A DNA stretch of 6,238 bases from a bacterium (GTDB lineage: Bacteria; Spirochaetota; UBA4802; UBA5550). How positions within the stretch are numbered: position 1 is the first letter of the stretch; each line of letters starts with the position of its first letter. Below the pieces are notes generated by a model. That model ran no database searches. It was not told where the DNA came from and was given only the letters and a program-made list of their open reading frames with translations. Both the position numbers and the translations under genes were made by a program. Location: contig JAAENB010000264.1 in NCBI GenBank assembly GCA_024224995.1, positions 1 through 6,238 on the forward strand, in the 5' to 3' direction. Below are positions 1 through 6,238 of the stretch, piece by piece.

Positions 1-240
1 GCCCCCCTCGCAGGGGTAGCTACACCTTCCCGGAATCTCCATAACCCTGGCCTGAAACCAGCCAGTAAAGGCGTTGCACTGCAACGTCTCTCAGAACCAA
101 ACCCTGGCCGGAGCATCTTCGCAAAATAGACCCCGGTATCAACACAGTTTCTGACCTATTTTTTCCCTGCTTCGCAGAAGCTATTCTTTACCGATCACCG
201 GTTACCTGGCCCACAAGGCCACCGATTACCTTCCCCCTAC
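1..240. other. GC-rich structured non-coding segment of unknown nature
   Basis: No gene is convincing here. The stretch is about 55% GC, pyrimidine-rich on the + strand, and dense in small symmetries. Inverted repeats seen: CCCCT/AGGGG at 4-16; CTGGC/GCCAG at 47-65; a 15-base palindrome CGTTGCA-C-TGCAACG at 72-86; GCTTC/GAAGC at 169-181; TGGCC/GGCCA at 207-221, extendable by CGG/CCG (199-201 with 222-224) around a 5-base bulge. Direct repeats seen: AACCCTGGCC at 43-52 and 100-109; ACCGATCACC and ACCGATTACC near 190-199 and 221-230. It could be a structured RNA on either strand, a dispersed intergenic repeat, or the end of a mobile element. It does not match tRNA, SRP RNA, RNase P, c-di-GMP or cobalamin riboswitch signatures that I can recall. 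Short open frames cross it on both strands but lack starts and recognisable content. Confidence 0.4.
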
Positions 241-398
241 TTATCTTCTTATTATATAGTAGGAAATAGTCTAAAAAATTTGCACACTTTTTTTGGTTGA
301 GGGAAAAATATTACATATTTTCATAAAAACTATACAAATCTTCTTTCAAAATCCATATAATATTTTCTATTCATTTTTACTTTTTTGAATATTTTTTC
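241..398. other. AT-rich gap before the broken L-domain gene
   Basis: About 31 of 158 bases are G or C (about 20%), against about 55% in the preceding 240 bases, so the composition changes abruptly near 240. A perfect TATAAT lies at 356-361 but no -35 match sits at a suitable distance, and such a hexamer is expected by chance in DNA this AT-rich. No ribosome-binding site precedes the TTG at 399. I see no gene and no GC-rich hairpin here. It may be promoter-like DNA that once served a gene, or the scar where the 5' part of the L-domain gene was lost. Confidence 0.5.
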
Positions 399-931
399 TT
401 GACAAAAAACAGCCCCATATTTCAATGGTCATATCTTTCAAATGACGCGCTCTCTTCAAATGTTACAGGAACAATTAATGAAGACGCCGGCACTGTTAGC
501 ACAGGTTCAGGCTATAATAAGACCTACGCTGTCTCCTGTTCCGCTGTGGCGAACCGGGACGGCGATTATACCATAAGCAACAGCGCGGACCTGGAAGCTA
601 TTGCCGGTTATACTTCCATATCCGGAAGCCTCATTACCAATGAAACCGATCTTTCCAACCTGGACGCTCTGAATTACCCGGCTGGGTATGGGTTACGGAG
701 AACGCGTCCCTGGTTAATTTAGCAGGACTCTCCAATGTTCGTTCGATTGATGTGCTGCTCAAAATAGAGAACAACAGCGCTCTCTCAAGTCTTGGCCTTA
801 ACGCGCTTAATTCCGTTGACAAGAGTTTTTCTATTCAGAATAATCCGGAACTCCCGAACAGCCCTGCCCTGGCTCTGAAAGACCAGGTCTCTGTTGGCGG
901 TGAAGTTACTATTGCCGGCAATAAAGAATAA
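399..931 (+). pseudogene. Receptor L-domain (leucine-rich) protein, frameshifted and 5'-truncated
   Basis: The translation shows bacterial receptor L-domain repeats: NRDGDYTISNSADLEAIAG, GSLITNETDLSNLDALN, then VTENASLVNLAGLSNV, and LNALNSVDKSFSIQNNPELP, closing with KDQVSVGGEVTIAGN, which is typical of the end of such a domain. These proteins are usually surface or periplasmic beta-solenoid proteins with unknown ligands. The first part is read from 399 to about 674 in one frame; continuing that frame gives out-of-family residues and a stop at 720-722. The family pattern resumes in another frame from about 677-692 and ends at TAA 929-931. The shift corresponds to a net loss of one base (or four) between about 675 and 690. 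The left end is also defective: the frame is open back to 327 with no ATG, the TTG at 399 has no ribosome-binding site, and there is no signal peptide or lipobox. A sequencing error could explain the shift but not the missing 5' end. Confidence 0.75.
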
Positions 932-953
932 TCCACAGCTATATACCGCTTCA

Positions 954-979
954 CGCGTCTGCCCTCCCCGGCAGGCGCG
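954..979 (+). terminator. GC-rich hairpin after the L-domain gene, possible terminator
   Basis: A 10-bp stem with one G-U pair (958 with 975) encloses the 6-base loop CTCCCC: arms 954-963 and 970-979. It starts 22 bases after the stop at 931 and stands before the cyclase promoter, so the position fits a transcript end. No T-run follows, so it is not a classic intrinsic terminator; it may instead be a 3'-end stabilising hairpin or a remnant. Confidence 0.4.
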
Positions 980-1054
980 CTACAAGCTCCGTTTAACCAC
1001 ACTCGATACAAACATCATCCGGAACCCCGGGAGCTGCATAACAGTATTTTATCC

Positions 1055-1083
1055 TTGCCAAAGCTTATCAACATGGTTATTAT
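1055..1083 (+). promoter_or_regulatory. Sigma-70-type promoter for the adenylate cyclase
   Basis: A -35 box TTGCCA (1055-1060, 5 of 6 consensus bases) and a -10 box TATTAT (1078-1083, 5 of 6) are separated by exactly 17 bases. Transcription would start near 1090, giving a leader of about 24 bases that contains the ribosome-binding site. This is the best promoter match in the window and implies that the cyclase is transcribed independently of the broken gene upstream. I see no cAMP-receptor-type palindrome beside it. Confidence 0.65.
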
Positions 1084-1101
1084 ATTGCATACCAATGGGG
1101 C

Positions 1102-1106
1102 AGGGG
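1102..1106 (+). promoter_or_regulatory. Ribosome-binding site of the cyclase
   Basis: AGGGG ends 7 bases before the ATG at 1114, a standard Shine-Dalgarno distance. It supports that ATG as the start. Confidence 0.75.
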
Positions 1107-1113
1107 AACTGAG

Positions 1114-2352
1114 ATGAAAGAAGATTCTTGTACAACTACGCAAGCATTGTATAGCCTTTATACGGAAGTGCCCGAAACGCTCGATCCACAGTTCCACAGA
1201 ACCTATCGTGCCGGGAGCTATGGGTGGCCCCTGGCTCTCATGTTCCATGCTGTTTTCGTGGTTCTTTTCACTGTTCTGGGGATTAAACTCCTGGCATTGT
1301 ATAACGCCTTTAGTGTGATAGTTTATATCATCAATATTCTCTTGCACCGCCGTTCAAAGTTTAACCTTGCTGTACTTTTCTGTATTATTGAAATGTACGC
1401 GTATGTGATTATCTGTGTCTACTGCCTGGGTTGGGAAACGGGGTTTCAATTCTGGTTCTTTACGCAAACCCTGCCCCTGTTTATCGCGTTCCGCCTGCCC
1501 GCCTGGTTTAAGGGTCTTTGTACTGTTTGTACCTGCGCTCTTTTTGTTTCTCTGGCCATGTTTGTTCGCCCGCTTCCTCCTGTTTATACTCTTAACAGCA
1601 CCATTACGGTTATTCTTTATTATTTTAATGCCATAAGCTCTATCCTTTCAATTACAGCTGTTATGTTTTTCTTTAATAAAGCAGCGGAATCGGCAGAAGC
1701 CATGCTTCATGAGGAACATAAAAAATCGGAAAACCTGCTGCTGAATATTCTTCCCCAAAAAATCGCGGAGCGGCTGAAACAGAACACCGGAATTATCGCC
1801 GATCGTTTCAAGGAAAGCTCAATTCTCTTTGCCGACCTGGTAGGCTTTACGGAACTGTCGGATAAAATTTCAGCTGAAGAGCTGGTTGAATTCCTGAATT
1901 CTATTTTCTCGCGCTTTGACGATCTCATTGATGAATACGGCCTTGAAAAAATAAAAACCATTGGTGATGCCTATATGATCGCAAGCGGCCTTCCGGAAGA
2001 ACGGGAAGATCATGCCCCGCCCCTGGTAAAGTTTGCCCGTGAAATGCTTACGATAATTGATGATATTAATACGCAGGAGCACAGGGACATACAAATCCGC
2101 ATTGGTATTAATTCCGGGCCCGTTGTTGCCGGCGTTATTGGTAAAAAGAAATTTGTGTATGATATGTGGGGGGACACCGTGAATATTGCCTCACGCATGG
2201 AATCGCATGGTGAACCGGGAAAAATTCATGTATCGGCATCCACATACGGGCTGGTAAAAGATCTCTTCCCCGTAGAACCCAGGGGAAGTATTACCATCAA
2301 AGGGAAAGGGCTTATGGACACCTATTTTATCAAACCTGAACAGGAAAAATAG
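1114..2352 (+). CDS. Membrane-bound class III adenylate cyclase
   Basis: Converts ATP to 3',5'-cyclic AMP at the cytoplasmic face of the inner membrane. The 412-residue protein has an N-terminal membrane part of about six hydrophobic segments (roughly residues 42-60, 64-77, 86-105, 112-128, 134-151, 164-187). A signalling helix follows (about 190-223) with the motif LLLNILPQKIAERLK common before class III catalytic domains. The catalytic domain (about 233-407) keeps both metal-binding aspartates (D241 in FADLVGF, D285 in IGDAYM), the adenine-selecting pair K281 and D350 (EKIKTIGDAY, FVYDMWGD), and the transition-state residues N357 and R361 (VNIASRM). It should therefore be active, probably as a homodimer, and specific for ATP rather than GTP. 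There is no HAMP, PAS, GAF or CHASE2 domain, so any sensing would be through the membrane segments. It has its own promoter and ribosome-binding site. The downstream chemoreceptor starts 111 bases later. The cyclase call is firm; the stimulus is unknown. Confidence 0.96.
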   Translation: MKEDSCTTTQALYSLYTEVPETLDPQFHRTYRAGSYGWPLALMFHAVFVVLFTVLGIKLLALYNAFSVIVYIINILLHRRSKFNLAVLFCIIEMYAYVIICVYCLGWETGFQFWFFTQTLPLFIAFRLPAWFKGLCTVCTCALFVSLAMFVRPLPPVYTLNSTITVILYYFNAISSILSITAVMFFFNKAAESAEAMLHEEHKKSENLLLNILPQKIAERLKQNTGIIADRFKESSILFADLVGFTELSDKISAEELVEFLNSIFSRFDDLIDEYGLEKIKTIGDAYMIASGLPEEREDHAPPLVKFAREMLTIIDDINTQEHRDIQIRIGINSGPVVAGVIGKKKFVYDMWGDTVNIASRMESHGEPGKIHVSASTYGLVKDLFPVEPRGSITIKGKGLMDTYFIKPEQEK

Positions 2353-2393
2353 TTTTATTAGATAAATTTGAACCCGATATATAGAATAATCTC

Positions 2394-2422
2394 TTGATTA
2401 AAAATATGCGGTGTAATAAACT
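2394..2422 (+). promoter_or_regulatory. Possible weak promoter before the chemoreceptor
   Basis: TTGATT (2394-2399) and TAAACT (2417-2422), each 4 of 6 consensus bases, are separated by 17 bases in the 111-base gap after the cyclase. No terminator hairpin is visible in that gap, so read-through from the cyclase promoter is also possible. I see no clear sigma-28 (flagellar-type) promoter and no c-di-GMP riboswitch here. Confidence 0.3.
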
Positions 2423-2463
2423 GTATTTTCGATCTTTATCAGTAAAACAGGATGTAAAATAGA

Positions 2464-4395
2464 ATGCAATTCATTAAAAAAAGCCTTTCCGCGAAGATTA
2501 CACTAAAACTGCTCATAATAGTAAGCATTATTACCATAATAATGGCCATTGGAGCATATCTTGCCACAAAACAATATCTTTATAACAGTTATAAGAAAAA
2601 AGTCAGGGATTTAGTCACTATAACTGCGGATCAAATAAAAACCGTATTCGAACATGAGATCGATTCGGAAAGGCATTCCCTTGATGAATTTGTTAACCCC
2701 AATCACCGGGAGCTGTCAATTGAAGAATGCGTGGAAATCTGGGTAAAACCCGAAGATAAAGAAAATGGTAAATTCGATAGAAAATACCTGGAAAAAATTT
2801 TCTTGAATGAAGTAAAATTGAAGAGCGGAGCTGTTGACCGCTACAAAAGGCTTGCAACCGATTATTCTGTAGATAAAGAACTGGACCGGAAGATTAAAAA
2901 AGTTACGGACGGCTTTCGAACGGTCAATGAAATAGGCTTTTCAACTTTTATGGACCCAAAGGGTTTTGTTCCATTCCATCACTCTCTCAACAGTAAAAAG
3001 CTTACGGGAGACCCCAAAAAAGATACAACCGGCTGCCGGACAAACCGTGTATGGGACTACCTGGGCAGCAAGATGAAACCGGACAAAGTTGTAGAACATG
3101 TTTACCCAAGAGATACCGGTAAGGTGCTTATTATTGCCTTTGCCCCGGTTAAGCTTAAGGAAAAATTTGTGGGAGCAGCCGTTACCGGTTATACCATTGA
3201 AGCAATAAATAGAGAAATATTTATCGCCACAAGCATTGTCGTCGCGGTAATATTACTGGGATCTCTCATCATCTTTATCGGCTTTAATATCCTCATAAAA
3301 AAGAACCTCCGTTCAATAACCATGATCTCCGATATACTTAAAAAAGTGGGCGAGGACGGCGATTTTACCCAGAACATAGACTACTCGTCGGAAGACGAAA
3401 TTGGCGATATATCCAAAAACGTAAACACAATGATTGACCAGTCGAGCCGGACTATCTATTATTTAAAAATAGCAGCAACCTCCCTGGCAGCTTCAAGTGA
3501 AGAGCTCACTGCCACATCCGTGGGCCTTGGCCAGAGCAGTACGGGCCAGGTAGAGTCTATCAGGGGCATTAAAACAGAACTGAACCTGGTTCTTCAATCA
3601 ATCAAAGAGACTACGGATTTCATAGGGGACCAGGTAGCAGACATTTCCACAACCGCGGAATCCATTACAAGCCTTGAAGACATGTCCAAAAAGATATCAT
3701 CAAATATGAAACTGGTTCTGGACAAGAGCAACGATTCCATTACTATTTCAAAAGATGGCGAGGCCCTGGTTATATCGGCCTGGGACGCGATGAAACTGAT
3801 CGTTGACTCATCAAAAAGAATCGGCGACATGGTAAATATTATTAACGATATTTCGGACCAGATAAATCTCCTGTCACTTAACGCAAGTATAGAGGCTGCC
3901 CGGGCGGGAGAAGCGGGAAGAGGATTTGCCGTAGTTGCCGAAGAAATAGGCAAGCTCGCGGAAAATACATCAAACCAGGTAAGTGAAATACATTCTCTTT
4001 CTTCGGAAATAGAAAAAAGCGTAACCGAAGGAAGCGACATGGTTCAGAAGATACGGGAATCCATATCAACAATTATGAGCAATATTATAGAAAATTCCAC
4101 TCTTATAGAAGAAATTTCCCTGCTTTCCGACAACCAGACAGATAATCACAATAGAATGAGAAACGTAATGCTGGAGCTGGAAGAAAAATCGAAAAAGATC
4201 ATTGATGTGGCCGATTTCCAGAGATCCAACAGCGAATCCATAGAAAACGCAATGAACGAAGTGCTCAGACTTACCACGGAAACATCAGCCGGGTCCGAAG
4301 AGATTGCCGCGTCATCGGAAGAACTGGCACAGCGGGCCGAAGAGCTGAACCAGCTGGTACAGGGGTTTAAAACCATGGAACCTGATGATGAATAA
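2464..4395 (+). CDS. Methyl-accepting chemotaxis protein with periplasmic sensor and HAMP domain
   Basis: Transmembrane chemoreceptor that controls the CheA/CheW kinase complex. In order along 643 residues: first membrane helix (about 13-33); extracytoplasmic sensor (34-252); second membrane helix (253-277); HAMP domain (about 278-330, with [13 protein letters not shown]); long signalling coiled coil (about 331-637). The hairpin tip at about 465-502 is canonical ([30 protein letters not shown], given in parts: [22 protein letters not shown]). Methylation-type glutamate pairs appear as ASSEEL on both arms (about 343-348 and 616-621). Each arm is about 21-22 heptads, compatible with the 44-heptad class. 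The distal sensor carries GFVPFHH, TGDPKKD, CRTNR and YPRDTG (about 167-218), a pattern I recall from Cache-like sensor regions of other chemoreceptors; the ligand is unknown. The C-terminus (EPDDE) lacks a CheR-tethering pentapeptide. The ATG at 2464 follows an in-frame stop at 2455-2457; AGGA at 2449-2452 lies 11 bases upstream, slightly far. No che genes are in the window. Confidence 0.95.
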   Translation: MQFIKKSLSAKITLKLLIIVSIITIIMAIGAYLATKQYLYNSYKKKVRDLVTITADQIKTVFEHEIDSERHSLDEFVNPNHRELSIEECVEIWVKPEDKENGKFDRKYLEKIFLNEVKLKSGAVDRYKRLATDYSVDKELDRKIKKVTDGFRTVNEIGFSTFMDPKGFVPFHHSLNSKKLTGDPKKDTTGCRTNRVWDYLGSKMKPDKVVEHVYPRDTGKVLIIAFAPVKLKEKFVGAAVTGYTIEAINREIFIATSIVVAVILLGSLIIFIGFNILIKKNLRSITMISDILKKVGEDGDFTQNIDYSSEDEIGDISKNVNTMIDQSSRTIYYLKIAATSLAASSEELTATSVGLGQSSTGQVESIRGIKTELNLVLQSIKETTDFIGDQVADISTTAESITSLEDMSKKISSNMKLVLDKSNDSITISKDGEALVISAWDAMKLIVDSSKRIGDMVNIINDISDQINLLSLNASIEAARAGEAGRGFAVVAEEIGKLAENTSNQVSEIHSLSSEIEKSVTEGSDMVQKIRESISTIMSNIIENSTLIEEISLLSDNQTDNHNRMRNVMLELEEKSKKIIDVADFQRSNSESIENAMNEVLRLTTETSAGSEEIAASSEELAQRAEELNQLVQGFKTMEPDDE

Positions 4396-4417
4396 GCCTT
4401 TTTTTAGTAAAAAAAAC

Positions 4418-4446
4418 TTGCAATATTATTGACTCTTTTTTATTAA
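4418..4446 (+). promoter_or_regulatory. Possible promoter giving a leaderless transcript
   Basis: TTGCAA (4418-4423) and TATTAA (4441-4446), each 4 of 6 consensus bases, are spaced by 17 bases. The start of transcription would fall at about 4453-4455, on the ATG at 4454. That fits the absence of a Shine-Dalgarno sequence there. An overlapping alternative, TTGACT (4429-4434, 5 of 6) with TATATG (4451-4456) at 16 bases, would start inside the gene and is less easy to reconcile with the reading frame. The region is AT-rich, so chance matches are likely. Confidence 0.3.
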
Positions 4447-4453
4447 CTTTTAT

Positions 4454-6238
4454 ATGGGAAAAACAAGCAAAAAAGTTTCTTTTTCAAAAACCAAAACCTC
4501 AGTAGTTACCCTGGGTGGAAAAAACATTGCCCAGGTCAAAAAACTGACATTCTACTTACAATTTTTTTATTACAATCCCTATAATACCTCATCAGATAAA
4601 TGGAGACCTTTGCCCGACGGTCTGGATGTTATCATGTATGATTATGATACTCTTTCTCCAAATGATGAACTGGGAAAGGCGAAAACGACTGGAGACGGAA
4701 CCCCTATTTGCTTGCAAGTTGACGATAAAGATGAAAACAAACCGGATATCTTTTTTATCATCAAAACAAATAAAAAATTTATTAACCTGGATACGGAAAA
4801 ACTTGTCGATTCGGTTGAAAATCCTTCCACATTCCCCTACATCAGGCTGCCGGAAACAATCGATTCCAGAAGCAAAAAAGCGACAGACAAGCAAAAAGGA
4901 TATTTGCGGAATTATTCGGGAAAAGGCGAAGGAAAGAACGAAAAAGGAAAAGAGTGGACCTTTAAACTGGAAGACATACAGATGTTTATACAGTTACAGT
5001 ACTACCGGGAAAGCGGTGACACATCGGAATTTATGCCTGAGGGTCTCAAAGTTTCGGGGTACGATGAAGACAGTTTCTTATCGCCCGACGATCTTCAGGC
5101 AACAGGATGTATCGGGGAAAACGGTAAGGTGTATCTGCCCATCTTTAACAAAGACGAACAAAAACCGGAGCTCTATTTTACCATTTTAAACAACGAGAAT
5201 ATATGCCTGGACAAGGATAAAAAAAAATATATCAAAGGCGGAACTCCTAACGGGAAAGAGATTATTGCATTACCCCAAAAATGGCTGTCAAAAGACCGCA
5301 TGGATGATGACAATAAAAAAGGGATCAAAAAAAGCCATTCTCTCAGTACCGTAGGAACCATGACAGATCCCTGGAAATTTCACTATATTCGGGGTCTAAA
5401 AATTGACTATATACAAAAAGAGAGTAAAATCCACTCATTCTGGGATACCAAACTGGAAGGAAGCCCCGTAGTAACATCAGCAGTATTTACGGTAAAAACT
5501 GTTCCGACAAATTCTGATGTGGAACTACAGGGTACTGTTGTTGATGAAAGCGGTAATGAAGTAAAAAAACTTTCACTTTCCAAAATTACCACGGGGAAAT
5601 ATGAACTGAAATGGGACGGCACTGATTCTTCAAACGATAAAATAAAACCGGGAAAATATAAAATTCAGCTCCGGGGAACGCTGGATACGCTAGTCAAAGC
5701 CGTAAGCGATGAGATCAAAGTCGTTCGGGTGGGTGTTACGGGAATTGAATTCCAGGATTCATACCCGCTTAAGCTGTATGATGATATTTCGACATTTTTC
5801 TCATGGAAGAAAGTTGACTTTGATATCCCCGCGATTCAATGGAAAATAAAAGACCTTGACGATTCGGACAAACCGAGAAAAGAACCGGCTCTTAGTGCAA
5901 GCGAGGAAAGCAGTGATACCGACAATTACAGTTACCCGGTTTGCTATAAGATGGGAAGCAAATTAAAAGTAAAGCTTACTCTGGGCGGAAAAGATTATGC
6001 CGCCGGAGACGACATCCGGGTTCAGCTCATAGACAGTACAAAATTCGACAGCAGTGACAATGAAAAAATAGCGGCAGGCGGCAATACAACCTTTACAGCC
6101 AAAGCAGGCAACGAACTCCCTGCTAAAATATTCCGTACCGATAATTACAAACTCGATTTCCATTTTGCCTATAAAGACGCCAGCGGCGCCTGGCATAATA
6201 TGGGAGCCCAGAAAACGAAAAACCACCGGGTCTATACC
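4454..6238 (+). CDS. Large multi-domain beta-rich protein, function unknown, 3' end outside the window
   Basis: 595 codons are seen without a stop, and the frame continues past the right edge. I do not recognise a named family for the whole protein. Residues 29-134 and 173-278 are two diverged copies of one domain. Residues 333-425 look like a FlgD-type Ig-like domain (VVDESGNEVKKL, then GKYELKWDGTD and KPGKYKIQL). Residues 426-595 are further beta-rich sequence with an acidic, serine-rich linker near 467-490. There is no N-terminal signal peptide, lipobox or membrane helix (start MGKTSKKVSFSKTKTS), so it is cytoplasmic or exported by a non-Sec route. The ATG at 4454 is the first start after the in-frame TGA at 4430-4432 and has no Shine-Dalgarno; the next plausible starts fall inside the first repeat. 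It lies 58 bases after the chemoreceptor stop, across an AT-rich gap. The repeats and Ig domain suggest a structural or effector-type protein, but that is inference. Confidence 0.85.
   Translation, partial: MGKTSKKVSFSKTKTSVVTLGGKNIAQVKKLTFYLQFFYYNPYNTSSDKWRPLPDGLDVIMYDYDTLSPNDELGKAKTTGDGTPICLQVDDKDENKPDIFFIIKTNKKFINLDTEKLVDSVENPSTFPYIRLPETIDSRSKKATDKQKGYLRNYSGKGEGKNEKGKEWTFKLEDIQMFIQLQYYRESGDTSEFMPEGLKVSGYDEDSFLSPDDLQATGCIGENGKVYLPIFNKDEQKPELYFTILNNENICLDKDKKKYIKGGTPNGKEIIALPQKWLSKDRMDDDNKKGIKKSHSLSTVGTMTDPWKFHYIRGLKIDYIQKESKIHSFWDTKLEGSPVVTSAVFTVKTVPTNSDVELQGTVVDESGNEVKKLSLSKITTGKYELKWDGTDSSNDKIKPGKYKIQLRGTLDTLVKAVSDEIKVVRVGVTGIEFQDSYPLKLYDDISTFFSWKKVDFDIPAIQWKIKDLDDSDKPRKEPALSASEESSDTDNYSYPVCYKMGSKLKVKLTLGGKDYAAGDDIRVQLIDSTKFDSSDNEKIAAGGNTTFTAKAGNELPAKIFRTDNYKLDFHFAYKDASGAWHNMGAQKTKNHRVYT
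4538..4855 (+). repeat. Protein domain repeat, copy A
   Basis: Residues 29-134 of the last CDS. Markers in order: FYLQFFYY, LPDGL (53-57), YDYD (62-65), LSPND (67-71), KPDIFF (96-101), RLPE (131-134). The YDxD-x-LSPxD stretch followed by a K-P-acidic-aromatic strand resembles transthyretin-like domains (pattern LYDEDT..PDDLL in nematode members). That is a resemblance by eye, not a family assignment. Confidence 0.6.
4970..5287 (+). repeat. Protein domain repeat, copy B
   Basis: Residues 173-278 of the last CDS. Markers in order: MFIQLQYY, MPEGL (194-198), YDED (203-206), LSPDD (209-213), KPELYF (237-242), ALPQKW (272-277). Spacing between markers agrees with copy A to within one residue (9, 6 and 28 against 9, 5 and 29), so the two copies derive from an internal duplication. 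The DNA of the two copies has diverged, so the duplication is old. Confidence 0.65.
5450..5728 (+). other. FlgD-type Ig-like domain within the last CDS
   Basis: Residues 333-425 follow the FlgD Ig-like pattern: an outer strand (AVFTVKTV), then V-x-D-x-S-G-N-x-V-x-x-L, then G-x-Y-x-L-x-W-D-G-x-D, then the K-P-G-K-Y strand. Such domains act as spacers in flagellar hook-cap proteins and in many secreted or surface proteins. Here it follows the two domain repeats rather than a hook-cap domain, so this is not FlgD itself. Confidence 0.6.

Noticed and set aside
1..240. Integron attC site, CRISPR array or diversity-generating template repeat
   Set aside because: No RYYYAAC/GTTRRRY core pair, no regularly spaced identical repeats, and no nearby integrase, Cas or reverse transcriptase gene in the window.
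356..361. Perfect TATAAT as a promoter for the L-domain gene
   Set aside because: No -35 match lies at 15-19 bases upstream and the segment is about 80% A+T, where the hexamer is expected by chance.
399..404. TTGACA as a -35 promoter box
   Set aside because: No acceptable -10 box lies 15-19 bases downstream; the hexamer is within the L-domain reading frame.
1015..1347. 110-codon minus-strand open frame across the cyclase start
   Set aside because: It overlaps the promoter, ribosome-binding site and N-terminus of the cyclase, and has no motif of its own.
3594..4040. 148-codon minus-strand open frame
   Set aside because: It is antisense to the highly conserved signalling domain of the chemoreceptor; its leucine/serine-rich translation is the usual mirror of coiled-coil codons.
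4399..4416. T-run followed by an A-run just after the chemoreceptor stop, as a terminator
   Set aside because: The inverted repeat is only T7 against A8 with a 3-base loop and no G-C pairs, too weak for an intrinsic terminator; composition explains it.
4626..5189. 187-codon + strand open frame
   Set aside because: It lies in another frame of the 4454-6238 gene, whose translation has clear domain repeats, while this one is low-complexity lysine/arginine/serine-rich with no recognisable motif.

Overview
The window holds two complete signalling genes, one incomplete gene that runs off the right edge, one broken gene, and a structured non-coding left end. All genes lie on the + strand. GC content, no ribosomal RNA or tRNA, and the protein families (multi-pass membrane class III cyclase, long chemoreceptor, receptor L-domain protein, large multi-domain beta-rich protein) suggest a motile, chemotactic diderm bacterium of moderate GC. 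A spirochaete is a reasonable guess, but this is inference from family content; nothing in the window fixes the taxon.

Layout. Positions 1-240 are about 55% GC, pyrimidine-rich on this strand and dense in short inverted and direct repeats, with no convincing gene. Positions 241-398 drop abruptly to about 20% GC. From about 399 to 931 lies a receptor L-domain gene that is broken: the first part is read in one frame, the rest in another, and no proper start or signal peptide is visible. A 10-bp GC-rich hairpin (954-979) follows it. A near-consensus promoter (1055-1083) and a good ribosome-binding site then lead into a 412-residue class III adenylate cyclase (1114-2352) with about six membrane segments and all expected catalytic residues. 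After 111 bases comes a 643-residue methyl-accepting chemotaxis protein (2464-4395) with an extracytoplasmic sensor, HAMP domain and long coiled-coil signalling domain. Last is an unfinished CDS (4454 to the window end, 595 codons seen) with two copies of a diverged domain resembling transthyretin-like folds, then a FlgD-type Ig-like domain and a further beta-rich segment.

How they may work together. The cyclase makes cAMP at the inner face of the membrane and the chemoreceptor feeds CheA/CheW, so two membrane-sensing outputs sit side by side. Each has its own upstream gap and candidate promoter, so they look like separate transcription units and a shared pathway is not shown. The most unfamiliar item is the last gene: its function is unknown, it has no signal peptide, and its start codon sits where a leaderless transcript would begin.
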